From assembly GCF_040239565.1 (NCBI RefSeq), contig NZ_JBEHWS010000006.1, positions 1 through 64,000 of the forward strand: a stretch of DNA of 64,000 nt. The letters are read 5' to 3'. This DNA is from Fulvimarina sp040239565. GTDB lineage: Bacteria > Pseudomonadota > Alphaproteobacteria > Rhizobiales > Rhizobiaceae. The position numbers and the translations under genes were made by a program. This document shows, piece by piece, positions 34,547 through 42,442 of the stretch (position 1 is the stretch's first letter; every line of letters starts with the position of its first letter). The notes below the pieces were generated by a model. That model had not been told where the DNA came from. It worked only from the letters and a program-made list of their open reading frames with translations, and did not search any database.

Positions 34547-36967
34547 TCAGCCCCGCAAGGAGCCGCCGGTCGCTTTTTCCACATTGGCAACGATCTTGTT
34601 CGAGACCGCCTCCAGGTCTTCCTCCGTCAGCGTCCGCTCCACCGGCTGCAAAGCGACCTCGATCGCGACCGACTTGTTGCCTTCGCCGAGTGCCCCGCCG
34701 GTGAAGACATCGAACACGCGGACTTCGTTGATCAGCGTCTTATCGGCGCCGCTTGCTGCCTTGATGATCGCTTCGGCCTCGATATCGCTTCCGACAACGA
34801 AGGCGAAATCCCTGCGCACCGGCTGCAGCGTCGAAATATTGAGAACGGGCTTCGTCTTGGTCGCCTTGCGCTTCGGCTCCGGCAGAGCATCGAGAAACAC
34901 CTCGAAACCGCAATGCGGACCTGCCGCGCCAAGCTGCTTCAGCACCTTGGGATGAAATTCGCCGAATTCCGCCAGAACGACCTTGGGTCCGAGCTTGAGC
35001 CGGCCGGACCGCCCTGGATGATACCAGGCGCTCGCCTCGCGATCGATCATCAGCCGCTCCACCGGCGCGCCGGCTGCTTCCAGAACCGCAAGAGCATCGG
35101 CCTTCGCATCATAGATCGAGACGGCAGCGGCAGCGCCGCTCCAGGCACGTCCCGGTCCTTCGAGGCCAGCCGTGCCGCGCCGCATACCGCCGGCGACCCG
35201 TTTCTGATCTCCGGGCGTATCGCCGCGATAGACGCCGGCCACTTCGAAGATCGCGGCATCGCCATATCCGCGCGCGGTGTTGCGCGCGGCAGCGGAAATC
35301 AGACCCGGCAGCAAGGACGGCCGCATATCCGACATGTCGGCAGAAATCGGGTTCGTGAGGCGCAGCGCATCGACCCCGCCGCCGAAAGCCTGCGCATGTT
35401 CGCGCGGAATGAAGCTATAGTTGACCGCCTCGACCATGCCGCGCGCGGCGAGCGCCCGACGAGCCGCGCGATCGCGGGTCTGTGCAAGGGTCAGGATGCG
35501 CGTGTTGACGGCACCCGCCGCCGCAAGCGGCTGCGGTGCGATCTCGTCGACGCCGACGATCCGCATCACCTCCTCGACAAGATCGGCCTTGCCGTCGATA
35601 TCCGGCCGCCAAGTCGGCACGGTCACGCGGATTTCGGCGTCATTTGCGCCGGGATCAAGCTTGAACCCCAGACCTTCCAAAATGGCGCGCTGGCGTTCCG
35701 GCGGAACTTCGAGGCCAGTGAGGCGCCGAACTTCCGTAAAGGGGAAATCGATTACCGGCATCCCGACCGGCGCGACACCTTCGACGACACGCTCGGAGGC
35801 AGCGCCGCCGCAGATATCGAGAACTAGCTTCGTCGCAAGATCGAGGCCGGGTTCCATTTCAGCCGGATCGACGCCACGCTCGAAGCGATAGCGCGCATCC
35901 GTCACGATGCCGAGGGAACGCCCGGTGCGTGCGGTCGCCAGCGGATCCCACAGCGCAGATTCGATGAGAACCTCGGTCGTCATATCGTCACAGCCCGAGG
36001 CTTCGCCACCCATGACGCCGGCCAGCGATTCGACGCCGTTCTCGTCTGCGATGACGCAGATCGTTTCGTCGAGATCATAGGTCTTCTCGTCGAGTGCAAG
36101 CAGTTTCTCGCCCGCCCTCGCCTGCCGGACGACAAGATTACCGTGCACTTTCTTCGCGTCGAACACGTGCAACGGCCGGGCTCGATCGAAGGTGATGTAA
36201 TTGGTGATGTCGACGAGCGCATTGATGGGTCGCAGGCCGATCGCCTTCAGCCGCTTCTGCATCCAGTCCGGCGACGCGCCGTTAGCAACACCCGTTACCA
36301 TGCGCAGTGCGAAGCCGCGGCAAATCTCGGTCTCGACGCTGACCGACACAGGGCAGGTGCCCGCGCCCTCGATCCGCTCAATGGGCGGGGACTTCACGGT
36401 GCCGAGACCGGAGGCGGCGAGATCGCGGGCGATGCCGGCAACGCCCATCGCGTCCGGATGGTTGGGCGTCAGATTGATCTCGATCACCGGATCGGCGAGC
36501 TCGGCATAGTCGGCAAAGCGCGCACCCACCGGCGCATCGGCCGGAAGATCGATGATCCCGTCATGCTCTTCGGAGAGTTCGAGTTCTCGCTCCGAGCACA
36601 TCATGCCGAAGCTTTCGACGCCCCGGATCTTACCGACGCCGAGCGTCGTATCGAGGCCCGGAACGTAATCGCCCGGCCGGCCGAGAACGCCGACGAGACC
36701 CTCGCGGGCATTCGGCGCGCCGCAGACCACCTGTATCGGCTTGCCCTCGTTCACCTCAGGCCCGGCCTCGACCATCAGGACGCGCAGCTTGTCGGCGTCC
36801 GGATGTGGCTTGGCAGAGACGACCCGTGCAATTCGGAACGCGTTGAAGACAGCGCGGTCGTCGACAGCCTCGACATCGAGACCGATCGCCGTCAGGCGCT
36901 CGCAAATCTCTTCCAGCGTTGCATCGGTCTGAAGATGATCCTTCAGCCAGGACAGGGTGAACTTCAT
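34547..36967 (-). CDS. pheT: phenylalanine-tRNA ligase beta subunit
   Basis: The 806-residue beta subunit of the heterotetrameric PheRS. Domains in order are an N-terminal OB/tRNA-binding part (HPDADKLRVLMVEAGPE near 50), the B3/B4 region with EINLTPNHPDAMGVAGIARD near 165 and the editing site, the B5 part, the core synthetase-like fold, and a ferredoxin-fold anticodon-binding C-terminus (LQPVRRDFAFVVG). ATG 36967 fits the family start MKFTLSWLKDHL. The pheS gene for the alpha subunit, normally just upstream in an rpmI-rplT-pheS-pheT order, is not here; rpmI-rplT lie 13 kb away on the other strand. Confidence 0.96.
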   Translation of the reverse strand: MKFTLSWLKDHLQTDATLEEICERLTAIGLDVEAVDDRAVFNAFRIARVVSAKPHPDADKLRVLMVEAGPEVNEGKPIQVVCGAPNAREGLVGVLGRPGDYVPGLDTTLGVGKIRGVESFGMMCSERELELSEEHDGIIDLPADAPVGARFADYAELADPVIEINLTPNHPDAMGVAGIARDLAASGLGTVKSPPIERIEGAGTCPVSVSVETEICRGFALRMVTGVANGASPDWMQKRLKAIGLRPINALVDITNYITFDRARPLHVFDAKKVHGNLVVRQARAGEKLLALDEKTYDLDETICVIADENGVESLAGVMGGEASGCDDMTTEVLIESALWDPLATARTGRSLGIVTDARYRFERGVDPAEMEPGLDLATKLVLDICGGAASERVVEGVAPVGMPVIDFPFTEVRRLTGLEVPPERQRAILEGLGFKLDPGANDAEIRVTVPTWRPDIDGKADLVEEVMRIVGVDEIAPQPLAAAGAVNTRILTLAQTRDRAARRALAARGMVEAVNYSFIPREHAQAFGGGVDALRLTNPISADMSDMRPSLLPGLISAAARNTARGYGDAAIFEVAGVYRGDTPGDQKRVAGGMRRGTAGLEGPGRAWSGAAAAVSIYDAKADALAVLEAAGAPVERLMIDREASAWYHPGRSGRLKLGPKVVLAEFGEFHPKVLKQLGAAGPHCGFEVFLDALPEPKRKATKTKPVLNISTLQPVRRDFAFVVGSDIEAEAIIKAASGADKTLINEVRVFDVFTGGALGEGNKSVAIEVALQPVERTLTEEDLEAVSNKIVANVEKATGGSLRG

Positions 36968-37199
36968 CGGGTCGGATCCCACAGAATGAATGCGGCACAA
37001 AATCCTGCCGCGCATGATGGGCCGCAACGAACGACGGGACGATCGGCAGGATGCCATCTTCCATGCAGACCATCTGGTTCGAAGACGATCGGGACGATGG
37101 CGCTGGTGATTTCGAACCGTCGCGGCGCCGGCGACGGTTACGCACTAGAACAGGGGGCGGAACAGAAGCAAGACGCCGGAGAGCGCTGCCGCATCATCG

Positions 37200-37676
37200 T
37201 CAGTTGCCGGAGCCACCATCTCCGCCGGCGCCGGCATCACCATCATGTCCACCATCGCGATGATGCAGCGGACCACTATCCGCTGTACCGCTCATGTCGC
37301 CCGCCACCTTTCGAACCGCTGCATTCGCGTGGACGAAGCGATAGGTGAGGAGCGCGATCGCCGAGAACAGAAGTGTCATGAAGACAAGGACGGGGGTCGA
37401 CTGGCCACTCTCGAAGGCGAGGCCGAAGAACATCCAGGTGATGATGGTTCCCACAAGGAGACAAGCGAGCGCAGCCGGTGTCGCAGGAAGCTTATGATAG
37501 ATAAGCGAAAAGATGATCACCGTTGCGAGAGCCACGATCCAGCGGCCCGGCGAGGCGAAAAGATCGAAGAAGCTCTCATCGAAGAAGAGAGCCGACACCC
37601 CGTCGAAAAGGAGTTTGCCGATAATCGTGCCCGACAGTACGGCAATGACTTCGAGGGTGAGCGAACGCGGACTCAT
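37200..37676 (-). CDS. hypothetical membrane protein
   Basis: A 158-residue protein with about four hydrophobic segments (LEVIAVLSGTIIGKLLFDGV, WIVALATVIIFSLIY, LACLLVGTIITWMFFGLAF, VLVFMTLLFSAIALLTYRFV), probably in the inner membrane. The C-terminal 30 residues switch to a hydrophilic, Gly-, Asp- and His-rich tail. I do not recognise the family. It lies 232 bases upstream of pheT on the same strand, in the place where pheS would be expected. The start has only a weak ribosome binding site. Confidence 0.6.
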   Translation of the reverse strand: MSPRSLTLEVIAVLSGTIIGKLLFDGVSALFFDESFFDLFASPGRWIVALATVIIFSLIYHKLPATPAALACLLVGTIITWMFFGLAFESGQSTPVLVFMTLLFSAIALLTYRFVHANAAVRKVAGDMSGTADSGPLHHRDGGHDGDAGAGGDGGSGN

Positions 37677-37956
37677 CGATGGGCGGCCTTATGCTTCGGA
37701 TATCTGAGGGAATGACCGGCAGGACTATCATGTTCCGACCTAGCACCGATCGGGCAGCGGACAACGGCGACACCGGGATACCAGTGTGAATTGTCGGAAC
37801 GGCGTTCGGACAGCGTGAATCGAAATCGGCGCCGCGTCGCGCCGGGCTCGAAGACTGCTGCGGAAAAATCACAAGGGGATCACTCCGCGCACATTTTCGG
37901 GCCGAGGCATAGCCCATTAACACAAGCTCCACGCAAGCTGTGCTAGCCAACCGGCT

Positions 37957-38478
37957 ATGACAACGACCCTTCGCCTCGCTCTGTGTGCCATCCTCGCGCT
38001 GTTTTCTTCGACGCCGTCGCAGGCGGCGATCGGCACGCTCGAAGCGCGGCCCGAAATCAGTTTCCAGGCAGAGGCCGACCCCGGAACCATTGTCGTCAAG
38101 ACATCGGAGCGGAAGCTCTATCTGATTACGGCGCCCGGCAAGGCCATGGTCTACGACATCGCGGTCGGCAAGCCGAGCGAGCAGTGGTTCGGAAAGAGCT
38201 GGGTTTCGCGTAAGCGCCGTGCTCCCACCTGGGTGCCGACACCTTCCATGCGCGAGCGGAATCCGCGTCTGCCCCAATCGATCGGGCCGGGACCGAAAAA
38301 TCCGCTCGGCGAGCGCGCCATCAATCTCGGCTGGGGTGCATACCGCATCCACGGCACGAACAATCCGCGCTCCATTGGCAGCGCGGCCTCGGCGGGGTGT
38401 TTTCGTATGCGCAATGCGGATGTGAAGGACCTGTTCGAGCGCGTTCATGTGGGGGCCGAGGTGCGGGTCCTGCGCTGA
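37957..38478 (+). CDS. L,D-transpeptidase (YkuD family)
   Basis: A 173-residue secreted enzyme. A signal peptide ending near PSQAA (residue 24) precedes one YkuD domain. The active-site motif is in YRIHGTNNPRSIG, then SAASAGCFRMRN at about residues 125-150, where the His, Ser and catalytic Cys fit the HxX-SxGCxR pattern. Such enzymes form 3-3 cross-links in peptidoglycan or attach proteins to it. Alphaproteobacteria often carry many copies. It is the last ordinary gene before the tRNA-like RNA region, with 33 bases from its stop to the AT-rich palindrome. Confidence 0.93.
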   Translation: MTTTLRLALCAILALFSSTPSQAAIGTLEARPEISFQAEADPGTIVVKTSERKLYLITAPGKAMVYDIAVGKPSEQWFGKSWVSRKRRAPTWVPTPSMRERNPRLPQSIGPGPKNPLGERAINLGWGAYRIHGTNNPRSIGSAASAGCFRMRNADVKDLFERVHVGAEVRVLR

Positions 38479-38510
38479 CGAAGCAAGGCGAAGGGATTCG
38501 ACCATCGACC

Positions 38511-38575
38511 TTTTTAGAAAAATTCTAAAAATTTTTACTTCTGCGGGTTGCGGTGACGGTCGAGCCGGCTTATAG
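38511..38575 (+). promoter_or_regulatory. AT-rich palindrome and promoter for the tRNA-like RNA/slipin unit
   Basis: TTTTTAGAA at 38511-38519 and TTCTAAAAA at 38523-38531 are perfect 9-base inverted arms. Just downstream TTGCGG at 38548-38553 and TTATAG at 38570-38575 are spaced by 16 bases, followed by a GC-rich stretch GGCGCTCTCCC like the discriminators of rRNA and tRNA promoters. Transcription would begin near 38582. The AT palindrome may be a regulator site or an UP-like element. Confidence 0.55.
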
Positions 38576-38695
38576 GCGCTCTCCCGGTCGTCGGATCGGG
38601 GATGGATGGCAACGGTTCGGGTCTTCACATGGCCCGCCCGCACGGGGCGCTCTGCGCTGTTCCGTGTACGGCCGGCATCCTCGGAGGACTGGTTT

Positions 38696-38772
38696 CGGAA
38701 TGTAGCTCAGTCAGGTGAGAGCGCCGGCTTTTCGTCCGGAGGTCGCGAGTTCGAATCTCGCTTTTCCGTCCA
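38696..38772 (+). ncRNA. tRNA-like element 1, with encoded CCA and an 8-base anticodon loop
   Basis: This 77-base stretch folds as a near-complete tRNA. Acceptor CGGAATG pairs with TTTTCCG (six of seven, one wobble), T then CCA at 38769-38772. The D arm is GCTC/GAGC with a 10-base loop and the T arm GCGAG-TTCGAAT-CTCGC is perfect. The anticodon arm is unlike a normal tRNA: CCGG/CCGG gives a 4-base stem with an 8-base loop CTTTTCGT, so no single anticodon can be assigned. It is followed with no gap by element 2. It lies in the leader of a slipin gene and may be a ncRNA that mimics tRNA instead of a decoding tRNA. Decay of a true tRNA is the main alternative. Confidence 0.6.
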
Positions 38773-38841
38773 TTGGATAGCTCAGTGGGTTAGAGCAACG
38801 AACTGTTAATTCGTTCAGCGCGGGTTCGAATCCCGCTCCAA
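38773..38841 (+). ncRNA. tRNA-like element 2, Asn(GTT)-like, short acceptor stem, no CCA
   Basis: It begins at the base after the CCA of element 1. The acceptor is only five bases, TTGGA/TCCAA (38773-38777 with 38837-38841). D arm GCTC/GAGC, anticodon arm ACGAA-CTGTTAA-TTCGT (anticodon GTT at 38805-38807, Asn) and T arm GCGGG-TTCGAAT-CCCGC are perfect. The body is therefore that of tRNA-Asn, but the shortened acceptor, the lack of CCA and the lack of any spacer from element 1 argue against normal charging. It may be part of a larger tRNA-mimic RNA with element 1. Confidence 0.6.
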
Positions 38842-38844
38842 AAC

Positions 38845-38991
38845 GCTGACTTGAAAATCAGCACTGGCTTTCGACGCCAGCCGCCTACAAAGCGGTTTCA
38901 AATGAGGGACCCGAAGGATGGTCCGCCGAAGGCAGGATGGTGCGGGACCGGCTCCAAAGGGGCTGGAACCGACCGGAATGCCGCACGCCAT
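38845..38991 (+). ncRNA. tandem short hairpins with anticodon-arm geometry
   Basis: Right after element 2 come four hairpins one after another: GCTGA/TCAGC with 8-base loop CTTGAAAA (38845-38862; the loop matches tRNA-Ser(TGA) CTTGAAA), CTGGC/GCCAG with 7-base loop TTTCGAC (38864-38880), CCGC/GCGG with 7-base loop CTACAAA (38881-38895), and GGACC/GGTCC with an 8-base loop (38907-38924). A larger structure follows: CCGGCTCC/GGGGCTGG with an AAA loop (38948-38966), held in an outer stem 937-945/981-991. Stems of 4-5 bases with 7-8 base loops resemble tRNA anticodon arms. Function is inferred only from this shape and from the slipin neighbour. Confidence 0.45.
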
Positions 38992-39042
38992 GGTCGCATT
39001 GGCCGAATGCCGGTGAAGGCCGGGCCGCGCATTGCGCCGCAA

Positions 39043-39242
39043 GGCACCGTTTTCGAATGGTGCCGAGCCGCCTTTCGCGCCGCTCGCGCCCTCTCACCCG
39101 CGTGTTCCGCCGGGCATCATGTCCATCCTTCGGTGTTCCGCAGGTTTTCGCGGGCATCCGAACGGGCGCCCGCCCTCGCGCCTTTGCGCGAAACGAGCTC
39201 CGGTTCACTGAATGAACCCGAGGCAACCGGCCGCTTGCGGCC
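39043..39242 (+). other. further hairpins in the slipin leader
   Basis: The leader continues with perfect stems: GGCACC/GGTGCC around a loop containing TTTTCGAAT (39043-39064), GCGGGC/GCCCGC (39150-39173), CGCGC/GCGCG with CTTT loop (39177-39190), GGTTCA/TGAACC (39202-39218) and GGCCGC/GCGGCC (39229-39242). No credible ORF fills the 820 bases between the L,D-transpeptidase and the slipin, so the stretch is best read as structured RNA. Confidence 0.45.
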
Positions 39243-39255
39243 AAACGGAAAAACG

Positions 39256-39276
39256 AAAGGAGGCCGCGTGACATAG
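39256..39276 (+). promoter_or_regulatory. strong ribosome binding site with a two-codon mini-ORF before slipin
   Basis: AAAGGAGG at 39256-39263 precedes GTG-ACA-TAG by four bases, a ribosome stop of Val-Thr only. The slipin start lies 23 bases further on with its own weaker AAGG site. The mini-ORF could couple or limit translation, or the site could simply help ribosomes load near the gene. Confidence 0.35.
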
Positions 39277-39298
39277 GTTGCGACGGAAGGTGAGTGTG

Positions 39299-40453
39299 AT
39301 GATGAAGACGCTTTTTCAGCGGCTTATGGGCCGCCAGCGCGTGACGGTGATGGAGAACCGTCGTGCGCTCTACCTCAAGGACGGACAGCTTGACGCGATC
39401 CTGACGCCCGGTCGGCACTTTGTGCCCGCGGGGAGCGATCGGGTCGAGCTCGAATGGCATGATCTCGCTGCGCCCGACTTCAAGTCGCGTTACGAGACTG
39501 TGCTCTTCGACCGCCTGCCAGACGATGCCTCGCGTCATCTCACCGTCTTTCGGACCGATGCGCACGAAGTCGCCGTGATCGAGCGCGACGGCATGGTCGC
39601 GAGCGTGATGGGCCCGGACACGCGCCGGATCGTCTGGACCGCCGCAGGCCCGTGGACCGCGACGCATATCGACGTTTCGGAGATGCCCGCCATCGCCCCG
39701 AAGCTGATGCGTCGGCTGGCCTCGGCTGGCCGGACTGCGTTCACGTTCGTCACGGCCGCCGACGTGCCGGAAGGCCATGCCGGTCTTCTGTTCGTCGACG
39801 GTGCGCTCGTTCACCGGCTGTCGCCCGGCGCGCATGCCTATTGGACGCCGGGCCGTCAGGTGCGCCTGAAGCTTGTCGACCTTCGGCTCATGCCTCTCGA
39901 GGTCTCGGGTCAGGAGATCCTGACGAGAGACAAGGTGTCGGTGCGGGTGAACATTGCCGCACAGTACCGGGTCACCGATCCGGTGCTCGCGGTGACGACC
40001 GTGCCCGACTTCGGCCAGGCGCTTTACGGCGCGCTGCAGCAGGCGTTCCGGCGCATGCTCGGCGGCGAGACGCTGGACGCGCTTCTCGAGCGCAAGAGCG
40101 CGCTCGACGAAGAGCTGACGGCCGAGGTGCGGACTGCGATGGCCGAGATCGGCATCGAGGTGACCTCGATTTCGCTGAAGGATGTGATCCTGCCCGGCGA
40201 GATGCGCGAGATCCTCAACCGCGTCGTCGCGGCGGAGAAGGAGGCGGAAGCCAACGTCATCCGCCGGCGTGAGGAAACGAACGCCACGCGTTCGCTGCTC
40301 AACACGGCCAAGGTCATGGCGGAAAATCCCGTCATGCTGCGGCTGAAGGAGCTCGAAGCGCTGGAGACGATCGCTGGCCGGGTGGACCGCCTGACGATCC
40401 ACAACGGTGCCGATGGCCTGATGAAGGGCCTCGTCAACCTTCAGGACGCCTGA
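39299..40453 (+). CDS. slipin-family SPFH/Band-7 protein, linked to tRNA-like RNA
   Basis: A 384-residue SPFH protein of the slipin type. It has no N-terminal membrane segment; an N-terminal region of about 120 residues (VTVMENRRALYLKDGQLDAI) precedes the Band-7 domain at about 150-310 (EILTRDKVSVRVNIAAQYRV), and ends with a coiled-coil (VVAAEKEAEANVIRRREETN). AAGG lies nine bases before ATG 39299; ATG 39302 is a close alternative. The gene is preceded by the tRNA-like RNA array and followed by a strong terminator, so it forms a self-contained unit. SPFH/Band-7 proteins with a cognate tRNA-like RNA have been proposed as scaffolds in RNA repair. No RtcB or other repair enzyme is seen here. Confidence 0.88.
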   Translation: MMKTLFQRLMGRQRVTVMENRRALYLKDGQLDAILTPGRHFVPAGSDRVELEWHDLAAPDFKSRYETVLFDRLPDDASRHLTVFRTDAHEVAVIERDGMVASVMGPDTRRIVWTAAGPWTATHIDVSEMPAIAPKLMRRLASAGRTAFTFVTAADVPEGHAGLLFVDGALVHRLSPGAHAYWTPGRQVRLKLVDLRLMPLEVSGQEILTRDKVSVRVNIAAQYRVTDPVLAVTTVPDFGQALYGALQQAFRRMLGGETLDALLERKSALDEELTAEVRTAMAEIGIEVTSISLKDVILPGEMREILNRVVAAEKEAEANVIRRREETNATRSLLNTAKVMAENPVMLRLKELEALETIAGRVDRLTIHNGADGLMKGLVNLQDA

Positions 40454-40472
40454 TCGTCCAGGATGAGACCAG

Positions 40473-40504
40473 CCCCGGCGGACCGATCCGCCGGGGTTTT
40501 CTTC
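40473..40504 (+). terminator. rho-independent terminator after slipin
   Basis: CCCCGGCGGA and TCCGCCGGGG form a perfect 10-base stem with a CCGA loop followed by TTTTCTTC. It lies 20 bases after the slipin stop and closes the RNA-slipin unit. Confidence 0.92.
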
Positions 40505-40607
40505 GCCCGCAGCTCATAAGGTCAATTGTGGCCCGCCCCAAACTTCGGCCATTCTTTTCCGGCAGATGATCCGGCACGGGGATGATTTCGAAATAATCGG
40601 GGGATCG

Positions 40608-41285
40608 ATGGGCGCTCTTTCGCGACTGACGACACTGGCGGCTCTCGGCGTGGCCGGAGCACTGGCTTCGACACCGGCGCTCGCTCACCCGCATGTCTTC
40701 GTCGAGTCCAATGTCGAGATTGTCGGCGACGAGACTGGCAAGTTCACCGCGATCCGCAATGTCTGGCGCATGGACGAGCTTTTCTCGTCCTCCGTGGTCG
40801 TCGACTTCGATGCCAATGCCAATGGCACGCTGGACCCGGAAGAACTTGATGCGGTGGGCGAAACGATCCGCGGCTCGATCGCCGAATGGGGCTTCTACAC
40901 CTTCGCCGAGCTCGGCAGCCGCGACGTGAAATTTACCGCCCCGGAAAAGATCCATACGCTCTTCGAAGACGGCCAGCTCATTCTCTTCTTCGAAATGCCG
41001 GTCGCGGAAGAAATCGACCTGCGCACGCAGCCGATCAAGGTCTCCAATTTCGATGAGAGCTTCTTCGTCGCCTTCGACTTCAAGGATGTCGATGCATTCA
41101 AGCTGATCGATCTGCCGGATGGCTGCCGCAAGTCGCTGAACGTTCCCGACGAGGACGACGCGGCCCAGCAGTGGATGGACAGCATCGCGACGCTCGGGCC
41201 GGATGAGGAAGTGGGCGATGCAGGCGCCCAGTTTGCCGATGTGATGGCGACCCGTCTCGAAGTCTCCTGCGGAGCGCAGAGTTGA
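40608..41285 (+). CDS. DUF1007-family periplasmic protein of metal efflux locus
   Basis: A 225-residue secreted protein. A signal peptide ends near PALAHPH (residue 27); HPHVFVESNVEIV is the DUF1007 opening motif, and WRMDELFSSSVVVDFDANAN follows. The protein is commonly found beside NicO-type nickel/cobalt exporters, as here, where the next gene starts inside its stop. It may assist metal handling in the periplasm. ATG 40608 follows GGGGGATCG and begins the signal peptide; the longer frame from 40566 is not supported. Confidence 0.87.
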   Translation: MGALSRLTTLAALGVAGALASTPALAHPHVFVESNVEIVGDETGKFTAIRNVWRMDELFSSSVVVDFDANANGTLDPEELDAVGETIRGSIAEWGFYTFAELGSRDVKFTAPEKIHTLFEDGQLILFFEMPVAEEIDLRTQPIKVSNFDESFFVAFDFKDVDAFKLIDLPDGCRKSLNVPDEDDAAQQWMDSIATLGPDEEVGDAGAQFADVMATRLEVSCGAQS

Positions 41286-42409
41286 AACCCATGACGGTTC
41301 TGCGGATTCTCGGTGGCGGCCTTCTCGTCGCGATCTTTCTTGTCGCGGATGCGGTCGCAAAATCATCGCTCGGCATCGGCACAGCCGATACCACTGCACC
41401 TGCCGGCGGCGGCCTCTTTTCCGGCATTTTCACCCAGATCGCGGTCTGGCAGCGCGACTTCTTTTCCGCGCTACGCCATGCGCTGGTCGGGCTGAAGCGC
41501 GGCGATGGCGCGCTCCTCTATCTCGTCGGGTTGTCGCTCGCCTATGGCGTCTTCCATGCGGCCGGGCCGGGTCACGGCAAAGCGGTGATCTCGGCCTACA
41601 TGCTGGCCAGCCGCGCGCAGCTGAAGCGCGGCATCCTCCTCTCGTTCGTGTCCTCGGGCGTGCAGGGCCTCACGGCCATCGTCGTCGTCGGCGGAGCCTG
41701 GTATCTCCTGCGCGGCACCGGTATCTCGATGACCGATGCGACGAACGGCGCGGAGATCGCATCCTATGCGCTCGTCCTGCTGGTCGGGCTCTATCTTCTC
41801 TTCAAGGCACTGAGAAAGCTGGCTCGCGATTCGATCGTGACGGCCTTCGCGCGGCGAAGCTTCGCGCCATTCCAGCGCCTCTTGAAACGCGAGCGTGAAA
41901 CCGGGCTCTCCCTCGCCTTTTCCGGAGCGGGTACGGCGGACTGGCGTAATTCGGACCACGCGGCCCCAATCCGCACTTCCCGCTTTGCCGCGTCCGAAGG
42001 CTTCGAGAAGGGCACCATCTGCGCGGAAAGCCCGGAGGCCTGCGACTGCGGTCGCGCGCATATGCCGGCGCCGGACGCCGTCTCGCAACCGCTGACGCTG
42101 CGCTCGGGCCTTGCCGCCGTCTTCGCAGTCGGGCTTCGGCCCTGCACCGGCGCGATCGTCGTTCTCACCTTCGCACTTCTCAACGAGCTTTATGCGGGTG
42201 GCATCCTGTCCGTCTTCGCCATGTCACTCGGAACGGCGACGACGGTCTCGATCATCGCAACCGTTACCGTGCTGGGGCGCGGCGGGCTGGAGCGGGTCGG
42301 CGGGAAGACACGCTATGCCGGAATACTTGGCCGAAGTCTCGAAATCACCGGCGCCCTCCTCCTGACGCTGGTTGGCATCGGCCTTCTCGGCGGAGCACTT
42401 GCGGGCTAG
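41282..42409 (+). CDS. NicO-family nickel/cobalt exporter (RcnA-like)
   Basis: A 375-residue membrane protein with about six segments of the NicO family. The motif AAGPGHGKAVISAYMLASRA near residue 95 and the second half RPCTGAIVVLTFALLNELYA near 285 are characteristic. A hydrophilic loop between them has Cys and His (ICAESPEACDCGRAH), possibly metal-binding. It exports Ni2+ or Co2+. A TTG at 41282 overlaps the stop of DUF1007 and has GGAG at seven bases, so it is kept; ATG 41291 is an alternative. A substrate-responsive regulator is not seen nearby. Confidence 0.88.
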   Translation: MKPMTVLRILGGGLLVAIFLVADAVAKSSLGIGTADTTAPAGGGLFSGIFTQIAVWQRDFFSALRHALVGLKRGDGALLYLVGLSLAYGVFHAAGPGHGKAVISAYMLASRAQLKRGILLSFVSSGVQGLTAIVVVGGAWYLLRGTGISMTDATNGAEIASYALVLLVGLYLLFKALRKLARDSIVTAFARRSFAPFQRLLKRERETGLSLAFSGAGTADWRNSDHAAPIRTSRFAASEGFEKGTICAESPEACDCGRAHMPAPDAVSQPLTLRSGLAAVFAVGLRPCTGAIVVLTFALLNELYAGGILSVFAMSLGTATTVSIIATVTVLGRGGLERVGGKTRYAGILGRSLEITGALLLTLVGIGLLGGALAG

Positions 42410-42442
42410 GCTTCCGAAGCCAAACGAAGCCAGATCTGATCC

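Noticed and set aside
38851..39276. 141-codon ORF across the slipin leader
   Set aside because: It begins inside the third hairpin, has no ribosome binding site or domain, and the segment is better explained as structured RNA.
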